NCBI GenBank assembly: GCA_027596075.1
Contig: JADGJC010000001.1
Span: forward strand, 192,796 to 256,795
Direction of reading: 5' to 3'
Length of the DNA: 64,000 bases
Origin: Rhizophlyctis rosea
Lineage: Eukaryota; Chytridiomycota; Chytridiomycetes; Rhizophlyctidales; Rhizophlyctidaceae
Part shown: positions 23,790-34,776 of the stretch, in pieces
Layout of the letters: every line of letters begins with the position of its first letter
Numbering within the stretch: the stretch's first letter is position 1
Translations under genes and position numbers: made by a program
Notes under the pieces: model-generated
Told to the model about the DNA's origin: nothing
What the model saw: the letters and a program-made list of their open reading frames with translations, nothing else
Databases searched by the model: none

Positions 23790-23880
23790 CTCCACTCCGA
23801 GAGTCTTTGCAGGCAGGCGGTGTCAACCGCCGGCAAAAAGACTCTTATTCCATACCCATATGGAGAGAGGAGTGGGTGGA
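23790..23880. repeat. Compound imperfect hairpin
   Basis: AGAGTCTTTGC at 23800 pairs with GCAAAAAGACTCT ending at 23845. Inside it GGCGGT pairs with ACCGCC across a GTCA loop. Outside, CTCCACTCC (about 23790) can pair with GGAGTGGG (about 23868). The whole can form a stem of over 25 pairs with small bulges. Confidence 0.6.
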
Positions 23881-23924
23881 ATCACGTGCGTGAAAATGCA
23901 TATGGCCACGATGCTGAGTAAGCA

Positions 23925-23991
23925 CCCCTTTTTCTGATGGATGATGACGCGTCTCCTAGCGGACGCGTCACTCAACCATCAGAAAAAGGGG
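23925..23991. repeat. 67-bp nested inverted repeat with two ACGCGT boxes
   Basis: The outer arms CCCCTTTTTCTGATGG (23925-23940) and CCATCAGAAAAAGGGG (23976-23991) are perfect reverse complements. Inside them TGACGCGTC (23945-23953) and GACGCGTCA (23962-23970) form a second perfect inverted pair. Each inner arm holds ACGCGT, the MluI cell-cycle box core of fungi. Confidence 0.85.
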
Positions 23992-24956
23992 CACAGCCAG
24001 GTAAGAAGCCACAGAAATGGATCACAGAACGCGTGAAATAGACTATGAATAAGCCCTTTATTACCCTCGGGGAGGGTTGCGACATCGCCGCTGCGCTCTG
24101 ATACTCCACCCACCCTCGGGCAATAAATGATACTTATGGAAACATCATATTCGAATTTTTGGCTTACGTAATGCATTTGAAACACAGATCAACATCTTTA
24201 CACTATCACACTTTTCCGTGTTTACCATGGACAGTGGACCTTTTTCGAGCTTGACGCTTTCAGCGGGCACCGACTTGTCCTTAATTCGTTTTGATGCCCT
24301 CAAACCTTTCATTGAGGATGGAGCAAATCACCGGTGCGGTTTGAGCAACTTCTTCCCTTCATGATTTAGACAAAGCAGAATGCAAGGAAGCTCGAGAAGC
24401 TCGAATCGACACTTTCTTATGCAAAAGAATCCGCGAAAGATGTGCATGCACGTCGGTTTTATTTACATGGCCAATACATTGCATATCAATTCTGATATGA
24501 TTAGGTTGTATCCGCCATGAAAAGCAGCCCAGAAGTTGCTGTATTGATAGGTCGTCCAAATCTCGTCCGCGGTTTGTTTGGTTTGCTTTGCAATTCAAAA
24601 ATCTGCCGGTTTGATTGGTTCGCACTGGATATCCCTGCACAGGTTGAGATAAGGAATTGTTTTCTTGGTCTGCTTCTGTGGCGTACAAAAAATGTTGGAT
24701 GATGTAGTATGCTTGAAATGGTGGAAACAATCATATTCTTCTTTCACTCTTCTGAACATTGGACTCCAGTTGCCTACACCTAGGTCAAAAATCAATGATT
24801 GGTCCGGCAGCCAAGCAACGGATCCTGTATGCGGCGGGGAGCTGCACTTGAAGACGGGCCTAGATGTCCGTTCAGTACCAAAAGGTCAATGACATTTCGT
24901 CTCTTCAAATTTTGTAAGGGGGCGGAGAAAATTATGAAAGAGTTGGAATACAATGC

Positions 24957-26873
24957 TTAGAAAGACAAGAAACATGGGGCGTCCAGAATTTCTTCACATT
25001 GGCATCCATAGAGGTGACGAGCTCTCCCTGTAATGTAATATAAAATGACGATGTCAAGAATTTGGGTTGCTGTTTGGCAATGTGGGAGATATCTTTAGCA
25101 CTTACGTAAGTCATCACACGTTCCAGTCTCTATGCCGTCAATGATCACCTCCTCCCCTGATATCCCAATACTCTTCGGCAGTTGGCCGTGGAACGGAAGA
25201 CGGGACCCAAGTCGCGCTCTCCCATCTGTGACCTTCACCCGATACGCCATGCAACCCAACACAACAACGTTGGGGTCGCGACCGCAATTGCAAGTATCAC
25301 ACTCGCACCGATACTCGATCTGTGCGCCGCGCACCTTTTCCCTGTTCTCGTCAGCCCAGAACCCCCTGTGAAGACCGCCATCGTGCCGCCAATTTGTGAC
25401 TTGTGCTTGATTCAGGAATGGATAGTAATCCAGGTATTCCAAACCCGCTCTTGCCAGGTCGCATTCCCGCCACACCGTGGTGGTAACCGTAACCGAACCG
25501 TTTGTCACCCGCCACCTCCCCCCGCCCGCACCCAGAACGTGATACTCTATGGCCATTGTCCCAACCAACCCACTGACAGTTTCTACCCGCTTTGGAGGGT
25601 TGTAAATCGAATCAGCGATACAAGTGACGAATTTCTTTGAATCAACCCCAACACCCAAAAATGCGCTGCCCTGGTTTGATAGAGGAATACGCAAGTCGCC
25701 GCCCACAGCAGTCAAAAAATTCTCTAGCAATTCCTCCAACGTGCAACTGTATCCCAAGAATTCCCCGTACCCGACTACCCCGGCCAACCCGTATATTCGA
25801 TCGTGCACCTTGGTGCAATCCCTCTGCGAAACTTCCGGGGAGCCGACAAAGTTGAATAAAGTATCCAGAGGAAGGGACAAGGGTGCCGATGCAATCGCGC
25901 TCCCATTATGGACTGCCCACGCTGTTTTGGGTCCCGTGAACCACCCTGCCTGCTTCCATTCCCTCCAGCTTTTCTCCATTGAATCTAGATAGCCATTGGG
26001 ATTGCTTGCTCGGTCTATCCTGATCGTATTACCTTCCTCTACTGCATCCTTCATGGCACGTACAGCCCGCGCGTACACACGAATGCCGCGGACGATAGAG
26101 GTGATAGCTGATTCCTCCTTACTGGGCACAACGTGAATCACAATTCCAGGCAGCACAACCTCCTGAAAGGTCCAAATCCTCGAGGCATGCTTTGTCTCAA
26201 GGTACTTCTTTCCCAACCAAGCCACCTTTTCAAAGCCCCAAGTCCCTTTGTCGGCCCGGCCCATTTGGTAATGAAACAAGTGTTCGTCCGAACTGTGCAC
26301 AACAAATGTAACGGATTCGGCATAGGTTGTGCGCATGTTCCGCATTGCTGCCTCCAGCTCTGCGCCCTCCAGGCCTTTCATTTGCAATACGTCGAGCCAC
26401 GCGTTTGTGGAAGAGAGGAGTTGCTCTATGACGGCGTTCCTGGGTGGGTCGTCCGACATGGGCACCTCGGTTCCGGCGAGTGAGTAGGGACGTGTCTCGC
26501 CCCATACATATGATATGGCGATGGGAAAGGTGGATACACCGAGGTAGTGTTTCAGGAGAGTGGATAACTCGGAGTGTAGTGTGTCTGCCGTCAAGGTGTG
26601 CCCAATCGTTGGGTTTGGCGCATTCAGGCGTTGCTTATGGAGGGACCACTCTATGCTGCGCAGTGCACTTTTCGTCGCTTCGGAGTATCCTGATTTAGCG
26701 AGGCGTTCTTCCAGATCGGCGATCTCCCTAGGAAGCGGCGACTGGTCTGCCTTTTCAGTGTTCTCTGCCGTCGAGCTTTGTCTATCTTTCTTGCGAAACG
26801 GCTGTTTCATGAGGTTTGACAGAGAAGAAAAGGACGCTTTGAACGCTGCCGCTGTGTCATTGTTGATTGGCAT
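24957..26873 (-). CDS. HET-domain-like protein
   Basis: Two exons: 25106-26873 and 24957-25027, GT-AG with matching phase, 612 residues. The ATG at 26873 is the first in frame. An open stretch before it begins with TTG only. After a basic/Ser-rich start and a helix (about 48-80) comes a HET-like region. It has ISYVWGE at 120-126, AWLDVLQMKG at 158-167 in place of the usual WIDALCINQ block, ASRIWTFQEVVLPG at 230-243, and further on HDRIYGLAGVVGYG. In filamentous ascomycetes HET domains trigger cell death when unlike hyphae fuse. The function here is unknown. Near the C-terminus is a Cys cluster, CECDTCNCG, which may bind metal. The family call rests on spaced motifs, so a diverged relative is also possible. 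Confidence 0.75.
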
Positions 26874-27826
26874 GTTGAACTCCCGAGATGCGATAGTAAT
26901 ATTTTGCTTTGTGAAGGTGACAGCGAACTTTCCGTCAGCCCATGACAAACATGTCAGAGTCTCAATAAATGTGCAACATAATTGAGTCGAGGTTTGCTGG
27001 GCCTCACCTCATTGAGTGAAGATTTTCGTGACAAATGAAGTTGGTATTTCGCTTGACGCCGCCCGCACTTAGGCACTTGCACCCAAGGCGACGGGTGAAG
27101 GGCAGTCATTAAACACATGCACACTCGGAACAAGTGCAGGCATGGCACCCCATCCGTCAGCCTTCTTGTACTACACGCACCCAGGAAAGGGGCGACGGGA
27201 ACGCAATTTGTAACACGACAACAAGGGACGGGCTGTTGGCTCAGCGCAACCAGCTGCACCCTCTCCTTAGAGAGGGTGCAGCATAAGCAGATGATTTCTG
27301 CTCCGTTGATGCAGCACAATGTGCCAAGTAAGCGCCATTATTGCACAACCTCAGAGTGGACCATTTTACAATCGCGCATGACAAAGGCAGCAGGAGGAGT
27401 TTGAGGGATGTCAAATCAATCTGATTCAAGGACGAAATGCTAATATACAAAACACTTCGGGATGAGGCTACCGTACCTCAATTTTTGTTATGTGGCTATG
27501 GAATAGATTCGGATGGGAAATCAGTTACGAGAAGATAGACAAAAGTAGGTGAACGCGTCTTAGCAGAGGTTGTTCCGCCCTGACTTGGCAAGGCAGTCCC
27601 CAACGGTCACCCAGCCATAAAGCTCGGAGGAGCACAACTAAAGAACGCATCTCTATGAGAATCGCACAATGTCCGCCAGGGACGCTCTTTTTTGCAACAT
27701 GAGACACAGCCGTATCAAGGAAAGAAAAAGGAATGTGCACCACTTCACCACCCAGAAGCCTTTATCTGCCAAACACATACATTCGTCCATCCCCGCGAGT
27801 TCCCTCTATACATCTAAAACCCCAGC
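26874..27826. other. Intergenic region with perfect hairpin
   Basis: Lies between the HET-like gene start and the CCP1 3' end. It holds the perfect hairpin listed next. No coding exon was recognised. Confidence 0.45.
27253..27282. repeat. Perfect 13-bp hairpin, 4-nt loop
   Basis: GCTGCACCCTCTC, loop CTTA, then GAGAGGGTGCAGC. No T-run follows, so an RNA polymerase III terminator role is not suggested. Confidence 0.85.
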
Positions 27827-29331
27827 TCAGGCCTCCTGTTCGTCCAAGTTCTTGAACACGATTGTAGGTTCAGTGCCCTTGAATGGCACACCCAACTCCT
27901 CCAACTTTTGGAACGCCGCGGCGAAGTCGTCGAAGAATTTCTGGTCATCCTTAGCATACAAGTCGACGAACTTCTTGAAGGACTTGTCCTTCACCAAGGC
28001 CATGTCGGCCGGAAGCATCATGAGGTCGCCGGTAGCCTTATCAGCGAATTGCTTGGGTCCCTTCCACCTACGCTCAACCCATCGCTCCTCTACCAAGCGC
28101 TGTTGATGAAATGCCCGAGATCAGATTCACACCTTATGATGGTGTTACCTGGAAGGCGCATGATTAAATGCAGAACATACCTTGAAGTAGTCATTGGAGA
28201 AAGTGGTGGGAGAACGAGTCCAGGGACCGTCAAAGCCAGATCGGTCGGTGTGGCAGCGGCCCAAAGCGTGCGCACCGGACAAGGCAACAATCTCTTGGTC
28301 GTTGAAACCCATGCGGTAGAAAATGTCCCGCAACTGAAGGCAACGCAATGTCATTAACGATTGCAAATATGAATTCTTCTTTCCACAGTTTTACTTACGT
28401 GATCTTGACCACGAGTAGCATCAGGAAGACGACCATCCGGTGTGGTCTTGTCCTCGGTGGCATCCGCACGACCAGGGCGCCACTTGATCTTGGGTCCGCC
28501 CTACATGAAGCAAATGTGATCGACGCGTGAGAAACGCATTTCGGACTACGACCAATATCAATGGAGCAAAACACCAAGTAACATACCAACTCCTGAACAC
28601 CAGCAACACCAGCAATCGACCAGAGGTCGGAGTATGAGATCTGAGGGAACTTAGCCTTGACGGGCTCTAGCAAGTCCCGGGCAACTTTGAGACCCGCGTT
28701 GGCACCGTGGGCACCTTCAACAGGGAAACGCATAGTTGCGCCGTTTGAACCACCAGTCTTGGTGTGTTGGTCGTAGGTTCCGGCGGCGTGCCATGCCAAA
28801 CGGATGAGCACGGGTCCATAGCTGCCGTCATCATAGTCGGGGTTGGAGTCGATCAATTTGGCGATCTCATTGTAGACCTGATTACGACCAAATTGCTAAG
28901 TATTTCATTCAAATTTATCATGCAATAACGAGGTTTTCGATCTTACCTCTTGGTAGTTGAGCGGCTTGTTCAAGGCAGCGGCAGCAGCTTTTCATCAAGA
29001 GTGAGGATATGGTTATTATTAGAACAAATGGTAGTGAAGACAAAACTTCTGACCATTCCCAATACTTACTCTTTCCATCCTTGTTGTCCGATTGAGTGGT
29101 ATAATAATAGTAACCACCCGCACCAGCCGCAGCGAGAAGAACAAACAACAAAACATTGCTCCCACCGCCTTGTTTCTGAGCTTCAGGGCCAGATGCTTCA
29201 GTGGTAGCGAAACGCTTGAAAGCGCTGCGGCTGGCAACGGTGGCCGCGATGGGGGTGCGGATGATCACGCGCTGCTGCAAAGCGCTAGGGGTGCGGCGGG
29301 CCGCGGCGGTGAGTGCTGACCGGAAAGACAT
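27827..29331 (-). CDS. CCP1: Cytochrome c peroxidase, mitochondrial
   Basis: Six exons (29070-29331, 28947-28987, 28587-28877, 28399-28500, 28181-28333, 27827-28099), all GT-AG with consistent phase, 373 residues. It reduces hydrogen peroxide using ferrocytochrome c in the mitochondrial intermembrane space. Residues 1-45 form a basic presequence. A Leu/Ala/Gly-rich segment near 59-73 can serve as the bipartite sorting/membrane signal, as in yeast CCP1. The class I peroxidase core follows: distal Arg127, Trp130 and His131 in [13 protein letters not shown], proximal heme ligand His254 in [12 protein letters not shown], the radical-forming Trp in DGPWTRSP (Trp270), and the Asp partner in MMLPADMAL (Asp315). 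The Trp marks it as cytochrome c peroxidase rather than ascorbate peroxidase by family knowledge, though the two can be close. Length is normal (yeast 361). Confidence 0.97.
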
Positions 29332-30866
29332 TTTGTCAGGTTGCTACCGGTGTATACGAGATCAGATGCTATACGTGGTTGACGTGGGAGCGAGATGAGA
29401 GATGGCGTTGTCGTGAAGGGGTGCAGGGAGTGCTTCGGTGGAGGGCTGGAGGTGCTTTGTTTATGAAGGGGATGTGGCTTGTTGACCCATGCTGGCATGC
29501 AAGGGCAGCCCGGCCCCAACTCTCGGCATTTCGGGGAACAACTTGAGTAATTTGCCTCACTCGCACGGTGCGATTATTCAGCTGGAGTGGCACAGTCATA
29601 TAAAGTTGGTTCTCCGCAGGGGAATGATCTTCTGGCTATCATATCTGTCACACAAAGGGATGAGATGGTCTGAAAGGAGTGTTCGGAAGATCCTATTAGT
29701 ATCGTTGCTTCCATTGCAGAGAACAGACCACCTGTCAAAGTGTAATGTATTTTAGGATTTACAGTTTTTTGAAACTTGGCCAAGAGATGTGACGCAATCT
29801 ACTAGATACTAACATCTCTCCGTGTATCGGTTCACAAGCAGGGCTGGATTGTCCCATTGGTTGTCATTCGCTTCGTGAACTTCGTATTGTGGATGCAGTG
29901 ACTCACCACAAAAAATATGCTGCGATGGAACTCGAACGCTCGTCAGCAAAGTCGGCAAGCAGATTTGAGCGGCATGTAGCCTGAAATCTAATAGCAGGGA
30001 ATGCAAATGATAGGTATCTCCACAAGAATACACACAGTTTGGTTACTCTGACGACCGAAGGATTTGGAGAGCTGGAGTTCCGTTCGGCGGGTGTGGTTGG
30101 CTGGTGGTGATGCTCAAAGGTGCAATTCGCGGCAATGGCTTCATATTTATCTGGTGCCTCAACGACACGATGGGACCCATGTGCTGATGAGGTTGGAACG
30201 AGCTGCTCGACTGATAAGAGTGGATATTTCGAAGTTGTTTTCAGAGCTCCCATATGAGCTCGGTGCATATGTAGTTTGGCAACTCCAGCTGCGACCTGGT
30301 GTTCCTCACAAATATCTGACGGAAAAGCGTGCGCAAACCAGAGCCAATGAGCCTTGAGAAATAGTGCGGGGAGGCACAGTCGTCACCGTTGACGCGTCTG
30401 CTGCGCCATCAGGGCTGCACCATCTCTGACAGTTGATACCCTCGATGTCCCCATGATTGCTGAGCCGCATTGTCTCATGAAGTTTGGACTCATTTTACGT
30501 AGCATGAAACAATTGGTGGTTCGCAGCCAGCAGGTGACGTGCGGGTGGTCTCACTCCATCAGACATCACTATCTCACTGTACGCATATAAGTGTGATGTC
30601 TTCCTAACCCATACTCAGTCCGTTACCGTTATATCATTCACTTTTGCATTTACAACCTGAAAAGAAACCCTCTGCTCGCTCTCTTTCATTCATACTAAGG
30701 TAGGTGAAGAAGCACATAGAACAACAGCTCCGTCTTGTTCACTGGAGTCCGCTAACACCATGTCTCGACAAAAGCAGACAACAACCGTCCTCCTCAGTTG
30801 CCTCAAACTTCTGCGCTCACTCCCATACACATATCGCACCAGCATCAACCAACACACGTCAACGTC
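29332..30866. other. Divergent intergenic region
   Basis: Between the starts of CCP1 (minus) and the TMEM14-like gene (plus). A TATA-like CATATAAG lies near 30584, about 280 bp before the downstream ATG. No gene recognised. Confidence 0.45.
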
Positions 30867-31672
30867 ATGTCCTCCATCAAAGAAAAGGTCGAAGAAGCCG
30901 GGCGCGAGGTCCGCGACGAAGCAAAAGCGCTCACCCGCGGTCGTGCGGTCGCAGTCATGGACCCAAACGAGTCAAAGGCGGCCTCCGCGGCGGGTGCCCT
31001 GTCCACCGTGTCTGCAGCAGTTGACCCGGCTCCGCATTACTTGATTGGAGTGGGCTGTATGTATTTGAAGTTGCTGCTCAGTTACTGTCATGCACTCGTA
31101 TTGAGATTGAAATCTGGGCTAGGTGCCGGAGGTGCCTTGTACGCACGTCAGATGCTCAAGAATCCCACTGCAGCCGTTATCGCTGGAGGAGTGGGCGTGG
31201 CTATGGCATGCGCTGGGTGAGCTGGTGATGCATCCAGAGGGAAGATTCTCTGTCAGTTCTAACGGCAACATTGCAGATACTTGTTGCAGAGCGGGCATGT
31301 CAAAGAGGGCTACGACCTCGGCTCAGGTAAAGACAATGATGGCAGTCGTTCTTCAATGATCTGCTTTTCGGTGATTTCTAACCTTTTCATTCCAACGCAG
31401 TGGCATCGCTGGGATTGCTCGCTGCGGCAGGACCCAAAGCGTACCGATTTCGGGATACTGTGAGTATGAATACTTTCAAAGCAGCAATAATGAGATGAAA
31501 ATCATTCCTTTTGCTGATATCCGCTTCTGGCTTTGATTTTCATTTCATTCAGTACCACACCGTCATGGCCGGCGTCGGAGGCGTTTCCGCCCTCGGCAAC
31601 CTCACCAAAAGTTACCAAGTTCGTACCGAAAAGCCGCGCCCCATCTACGTCCACTCTTCTTCTGGTCGTTGA
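30867..31672 (+). CDS. Small membrane protein, TMEM14/UPF0136-like
   Basis: Five exons (30867-31056, 31123-31216, 31277-31326, 31401-31459, 31553-31672) with GT-AG borders and matching phase, 170 residues. The N-terminal 60 residues are charged and helical (MSSIKEKVEEAGREVRDEAK). Three or four short Gly/Ala-rich hydrophobic segments follow. One is AAVIAGGVGVAMACAGYLL, then GSVASLGLLAAAGPKAYRF, then HTVMAGVGGVSALGNLTKS. This layout recalls TMEM14 proteins, small mitochondrial inner-membrane proteins linked to heme-precursor transport in animals. The similarity is in pattern, not in a diagnostic motif, so another small Gly-rich membrane family cannot be excluded. The exon structure itself is well supported. 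Confidence 0.7.
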
Positions 31673-32184
31673 TTGTATCGTTGCACACACACAAAAAACA
31701 ACAGAAAGTGCATTGTGTCCGTGAAATTGAGAAAACATGCATCTTTTCCGTGAAATTCTTGCAGAAAGCAGTTTGAAGGAGCGTCTTCATTTGTAACATA
31801 TGTATATGATTTGTAAAACAGAATTGGTTGTCATGTGGCTTTTTATTTGGAAAGGATGTCTTCTTTGGGCCGATGTCGGACTTGAACTTGGAGAAGGTGT
31901 GCTCTTGTGCTTGGTGGGATAGCTGGCTTGGGATGACGCGGCTTTGGGCTGGGCCATCCAAAAATCATTGGAAAGGTACCCCATTTTTATGGTCCGACTT
32001 GCCCACAATTAATTCCAGACCTCCGATGTCATGCACGTCATTCTGAATGCCAAACCATTGTAGCAGCCATGGAGACACTGGAAAATGATATAAATCTGCT
32101 CTGGGAAGACGGTGATTGCGAAAACTTGAGCTGGTAAACTCTGCATCAAATTGATTAGTTGACACCACGTATCAAATCTGCGCG
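31673..32184. other. Intergenic, no gene seen
   Basis: Short spacer between two plus-strand genes. Nothing recognised beyond T-rich 3' flanking sequence. Confidence 0.45.
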
Positions 32185-33108
32185 ATGTTGATTCAAAGAG
32201 CTCTATCTCTACTTCTCATCACAATCTGTGCATCACCATGTGCGCCTCAAGGCTTCCAACGATCCCTGGGCCCACCTACATCCCAATCAATCGGTGCACC
32301 AGTAACTACTAGCTTCACACCTTCCGTTCCCACAACTGCCTTTCCTGCCATCTTTCCCACGTCCTCTACAGCCCCCATCTTCGGCTCAATACCGACCGTT
32401 GCATTCCCAACGTCTGAGTCAAACCTTCTCACATCAATCACAACCATCACATTCCCTACGACAGATATTCAACCACCATCACCATCACTCCCCCCATCAC
32501 CTCCTTCATCACCAACCTTCGACCAACAGCCGCCCACTTCCACACCGCCTTTCGCATCCGGTCCCTGGACAACCGCCAACCTAATATACCCAACAACACC
32601 AAACGCAAACGTTATTTGGCAAACCGGAACAACCGTCCCAATCACCTGGCTCCTCCCCACACCCTCCGATCCAGCCGCCGCAAACGTCGCATGGCTCCAC
32701 ATCGAGCTCGGCATCGGACAAAACACCACAGTCACACCCGCGGGAGTCGTCGTCGCCGAGTGGGTTCCATACCCGACCGTGACGAGCATCTCATGGAACG
32801 TACCAACAGCCTTGGAATCGAAGGCGTATGCGTTGATTATTGTTGGTGTGGATGCGGCGGGACGGAAGATGTATGGGCCGAATTGGAGTACTTGGTTCAC
32901 AGTCGTGGGAGGGCCGCAGGCGAAGCTTGGGAATGAGCCGGGTGCGGCTAAGACGTCGGATGCGACCACCGGTTCTGGTACGCAGAGTGCGGAGGGACCC
33001 GGCTTCACTGAACCATTGAACGTTGTAGCTAGTATGGGTGAAAGGACTTGGAGTTGCAGCGTACCGGTTATCACGTTGCTAGCGGCTATCACATGTCTCT
33101 GTATTTAA
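32185..33108 (+). CDS. GPI-anchored cell-wall protein, Kre9/Knh1-like
   Basis: Single exon, 307 residues from an ATG at 32185. A signal peptide covers about residues 1-21 (MLIQRALSLLLITICASPCA). Then comes a Ser/Thr/Pro-rich stalk to about 128, likely O-glycosylated. A beta-sandwich-type domain (about 130-245) contains IYPTTPNANVIWQTGTTVPI, TWLLPTPSD, ISWNVPTALESKAYALIIVG and a YGPNWSTWFTV end. This is the pattern of the Kre9/Knh1-like Ser-Thr-rich GPI-anchored family found in fungal walls. A Gly/Ser/Thr linker and a hydrophobic C-terminus (VPVITLLAAITCLCI) complete a GPI-anchor signal. A role in beta-glucan assembly or the wall surface is inferred from the family. Confidence 0.8.
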   Translation: MLIQRALSLLLITICASPCAPQGFQRSLGPPTSQSIGAPVTTSFTPSVPTTAFPAIFPTSSTAPIFGSIPTVAFPTSESNLLTSITTITFPTTDIQPPSPSLPPSPPSSPTFDQQPPTSTPPFASGPWTTANLIYPTTPNANVIWQTGTTVPITWLLPTPSDPAAANVAWLHIELGIGQNTTVTPAGVVVAEWVPYPTVTSISWNVPTALESKAYALIIVGVDAAGRKMYGPNWSTWFTVVGGPQAKLGNEPGAAKTSDATTGSGTQSAEGPGFTEPLNVVASMGERTWSCSVPVITLLAAITCLCI

Positions 33109-34200
33109 CGCTTGATGCTGCTGGATAGTTTTTGCTACTTCATCATGTAATAATGAAACTATTGATAATTGTATTATGATTCAAGCGCGTACAATCATAT
33201 TATTCACTTCAACATATCATCGTCAGCATATCATATGTCCAGAATCCATTTGTGTCCCTGCTTGGGAAAGAAAAATTTGGCTGAAATACTCCCGACTGCG
33301 ATCCAGCATACAAAGTCAATCGTCGATCAAGTCAGGATGCGCAATTCTTCTTCTCCAATTCTTTTCACCTTCATGCACAATTTCCCTGTGCACTTCCCAT
33401 TCTTGTGTCCTTGCGGCGGCGATCCATCAGAAACCATCCATCCATCCCTTCTGTCAATGAGGGATGCGATCACCGCCGCTTCGGCTCGGGCAAGAGTTTC
33501 ACAGGTGTGTACCTGGGCGTGGGTACTGAATGGAGCAATGTAGGACTGGAAACCAGTCAATGGCGGGGTGTGTCAGGGGGTCGGGCGACCTACTGTTCAG
33601 TGGGAATGGCCACTGGCGGGGCAACCCGTTGCGAATGCGTCCAGTCCTTTACCGTCGTAGGAGCTGCTTTGGCGAGGTAAATAGGCATCTGGGTTTGAAC
33701 ACATTTCGAATGTTCTTCGAAAAAGCAAACTTCCAGTGAGTCGTTCCCTCAGCCGGGGCGTAGCTAGCGCTCATGTGGAGAAGGGGACCGTTTAGAGTAG
33801 AGTGGAATGTCGAGAGGACTGGGGATATGGGAAGGGTCTGGGTGGATGGATTGGCGGGATGAGGGGAGGTTGGGGATGGAGGGGATGGAGGGGGCTGGGG
33901 GGGGGTGGGGGCCGCGGCGGGGGATTGGTCCGCGCGGCTCGGCTGCATGCGGGCTGGGGGGTGGGGTAGGGGGGGGGGTGGGGGTTACGGTGGGGTTGCT
34001 TGGGGCGTCGAGGCGTCGATTATGTGGAGCCTGAATCAGGCAAGGGCCGGCACATCACGCCAAACTGAGATGAAGAATTGAACCATTGGATCTCACGCAC
34101 TAACGAAACTGTCGTCCTTTTCCCACGTCCCTCACATATCCTACCGCCGTACACTTCCAATACTGATGTCTTGCAAATACTTCATATAATCTACTTCGAG
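33109..34200. other. Intergenic region with G-rich block
   Basis: After the wall-protein gene the first 700 bases show nothing recognisable. The G-rich block at 33861-34004 is listed next. No coding exon is supported here. Confidence 0.45.
33861..34004 (+). repeat. G-rich block with G-quadruplex potential
   Basis: More than ten runs of four to ten G residues on the plus strand within 145 bp, for example GGGGAGGTTGGGGATGGAGG and GTAGGGGGGGGGGTGGGGG. Spacers are short enough for several alternative quadruplexes. Confidence 0.8.
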
Positions 34201-34500
34201 GTTTCGCGTAGGCGGCAGCCAAGGGTCATCACACTCGTCTTTGAAGATGCAGGTAAGAGACGTTCCTCCATCATTACGCCAGTGGATACTGATATACCAT
34301 CATCAGCTCCACGGGGTTTCATGCGCCATCGGGTTTGTGCGACCAAGCAAGGTATGTGAGTCTGGAGCTACCAGTGTAATTAGAACACATGATATCAACC
34401 ATTTTGCACCACCACAGACAACCATACAGATTCCAGTGGTTTTACCAACACCGTCTTCCTCCTTCAAGTCGAGTTAACCATATCAGCCTTCTCTTGCAGT
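34201..34500 (+). CDS. Possible spliced coding fragment, unresolved
   Basis: Three open segments join in one frame through two GT-AG introns of matching phase. They end at 34252, cover 34307-34351, and start at 34418. The reading includes RRRQPRVITLVFEDA, then APRGFMRHRVCATKQ, then NHTDSSGFTNTVFLLQVE. No ATG start was found upstream and the 3' end is unclear. It may be part of a gene, a relic or chance. Confidence 0.25.
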
Positions 34501-34776
34501 ATCACATGTAACAACTCTATAATACGAATTGCTCGGTTGTCAATTCATAGTGACCACCATGGATGCAAGTAGCGTTGAATACCGGAAGTGGTAGCACCAG
34601 TCTTATATCATGAGCCTTTGCGGTAGCAATCAGAGCTCGTTCCTCGACATTCCTATCATAACTTACTCAGAAACATACACATTTGTACTCCATGTGTACT
34701 CCATTAAGTTATGCCATTCCATTGACGTAAGATTCATATTTATCACACCATTACGCATATATTCATCATCTCAAAT

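Larger units (their letters stand above)
23389..24956. other. Convergent intergenic region with strong inverted repeats
   Basis: Lies between the 3' ends of the cyclin gene (plus) and the HET-like gene (minus). A poly(A)-type AATAAA sits inside ATCAATAAAG near 23405. Two structured elements are listed separately (23790-23880 and 23925-23991). No coding exon recognised. Confidence 0.5.

Noticed and set aside
24060..24125. Repeated ACCCTCGGG boxes, considered as a CRISPR-like or telomeric repeat
   Set aside because: Only two copies with unequal context. CRISPR is not expected in nuclear fungal DNA and no telomeric unit is seen.
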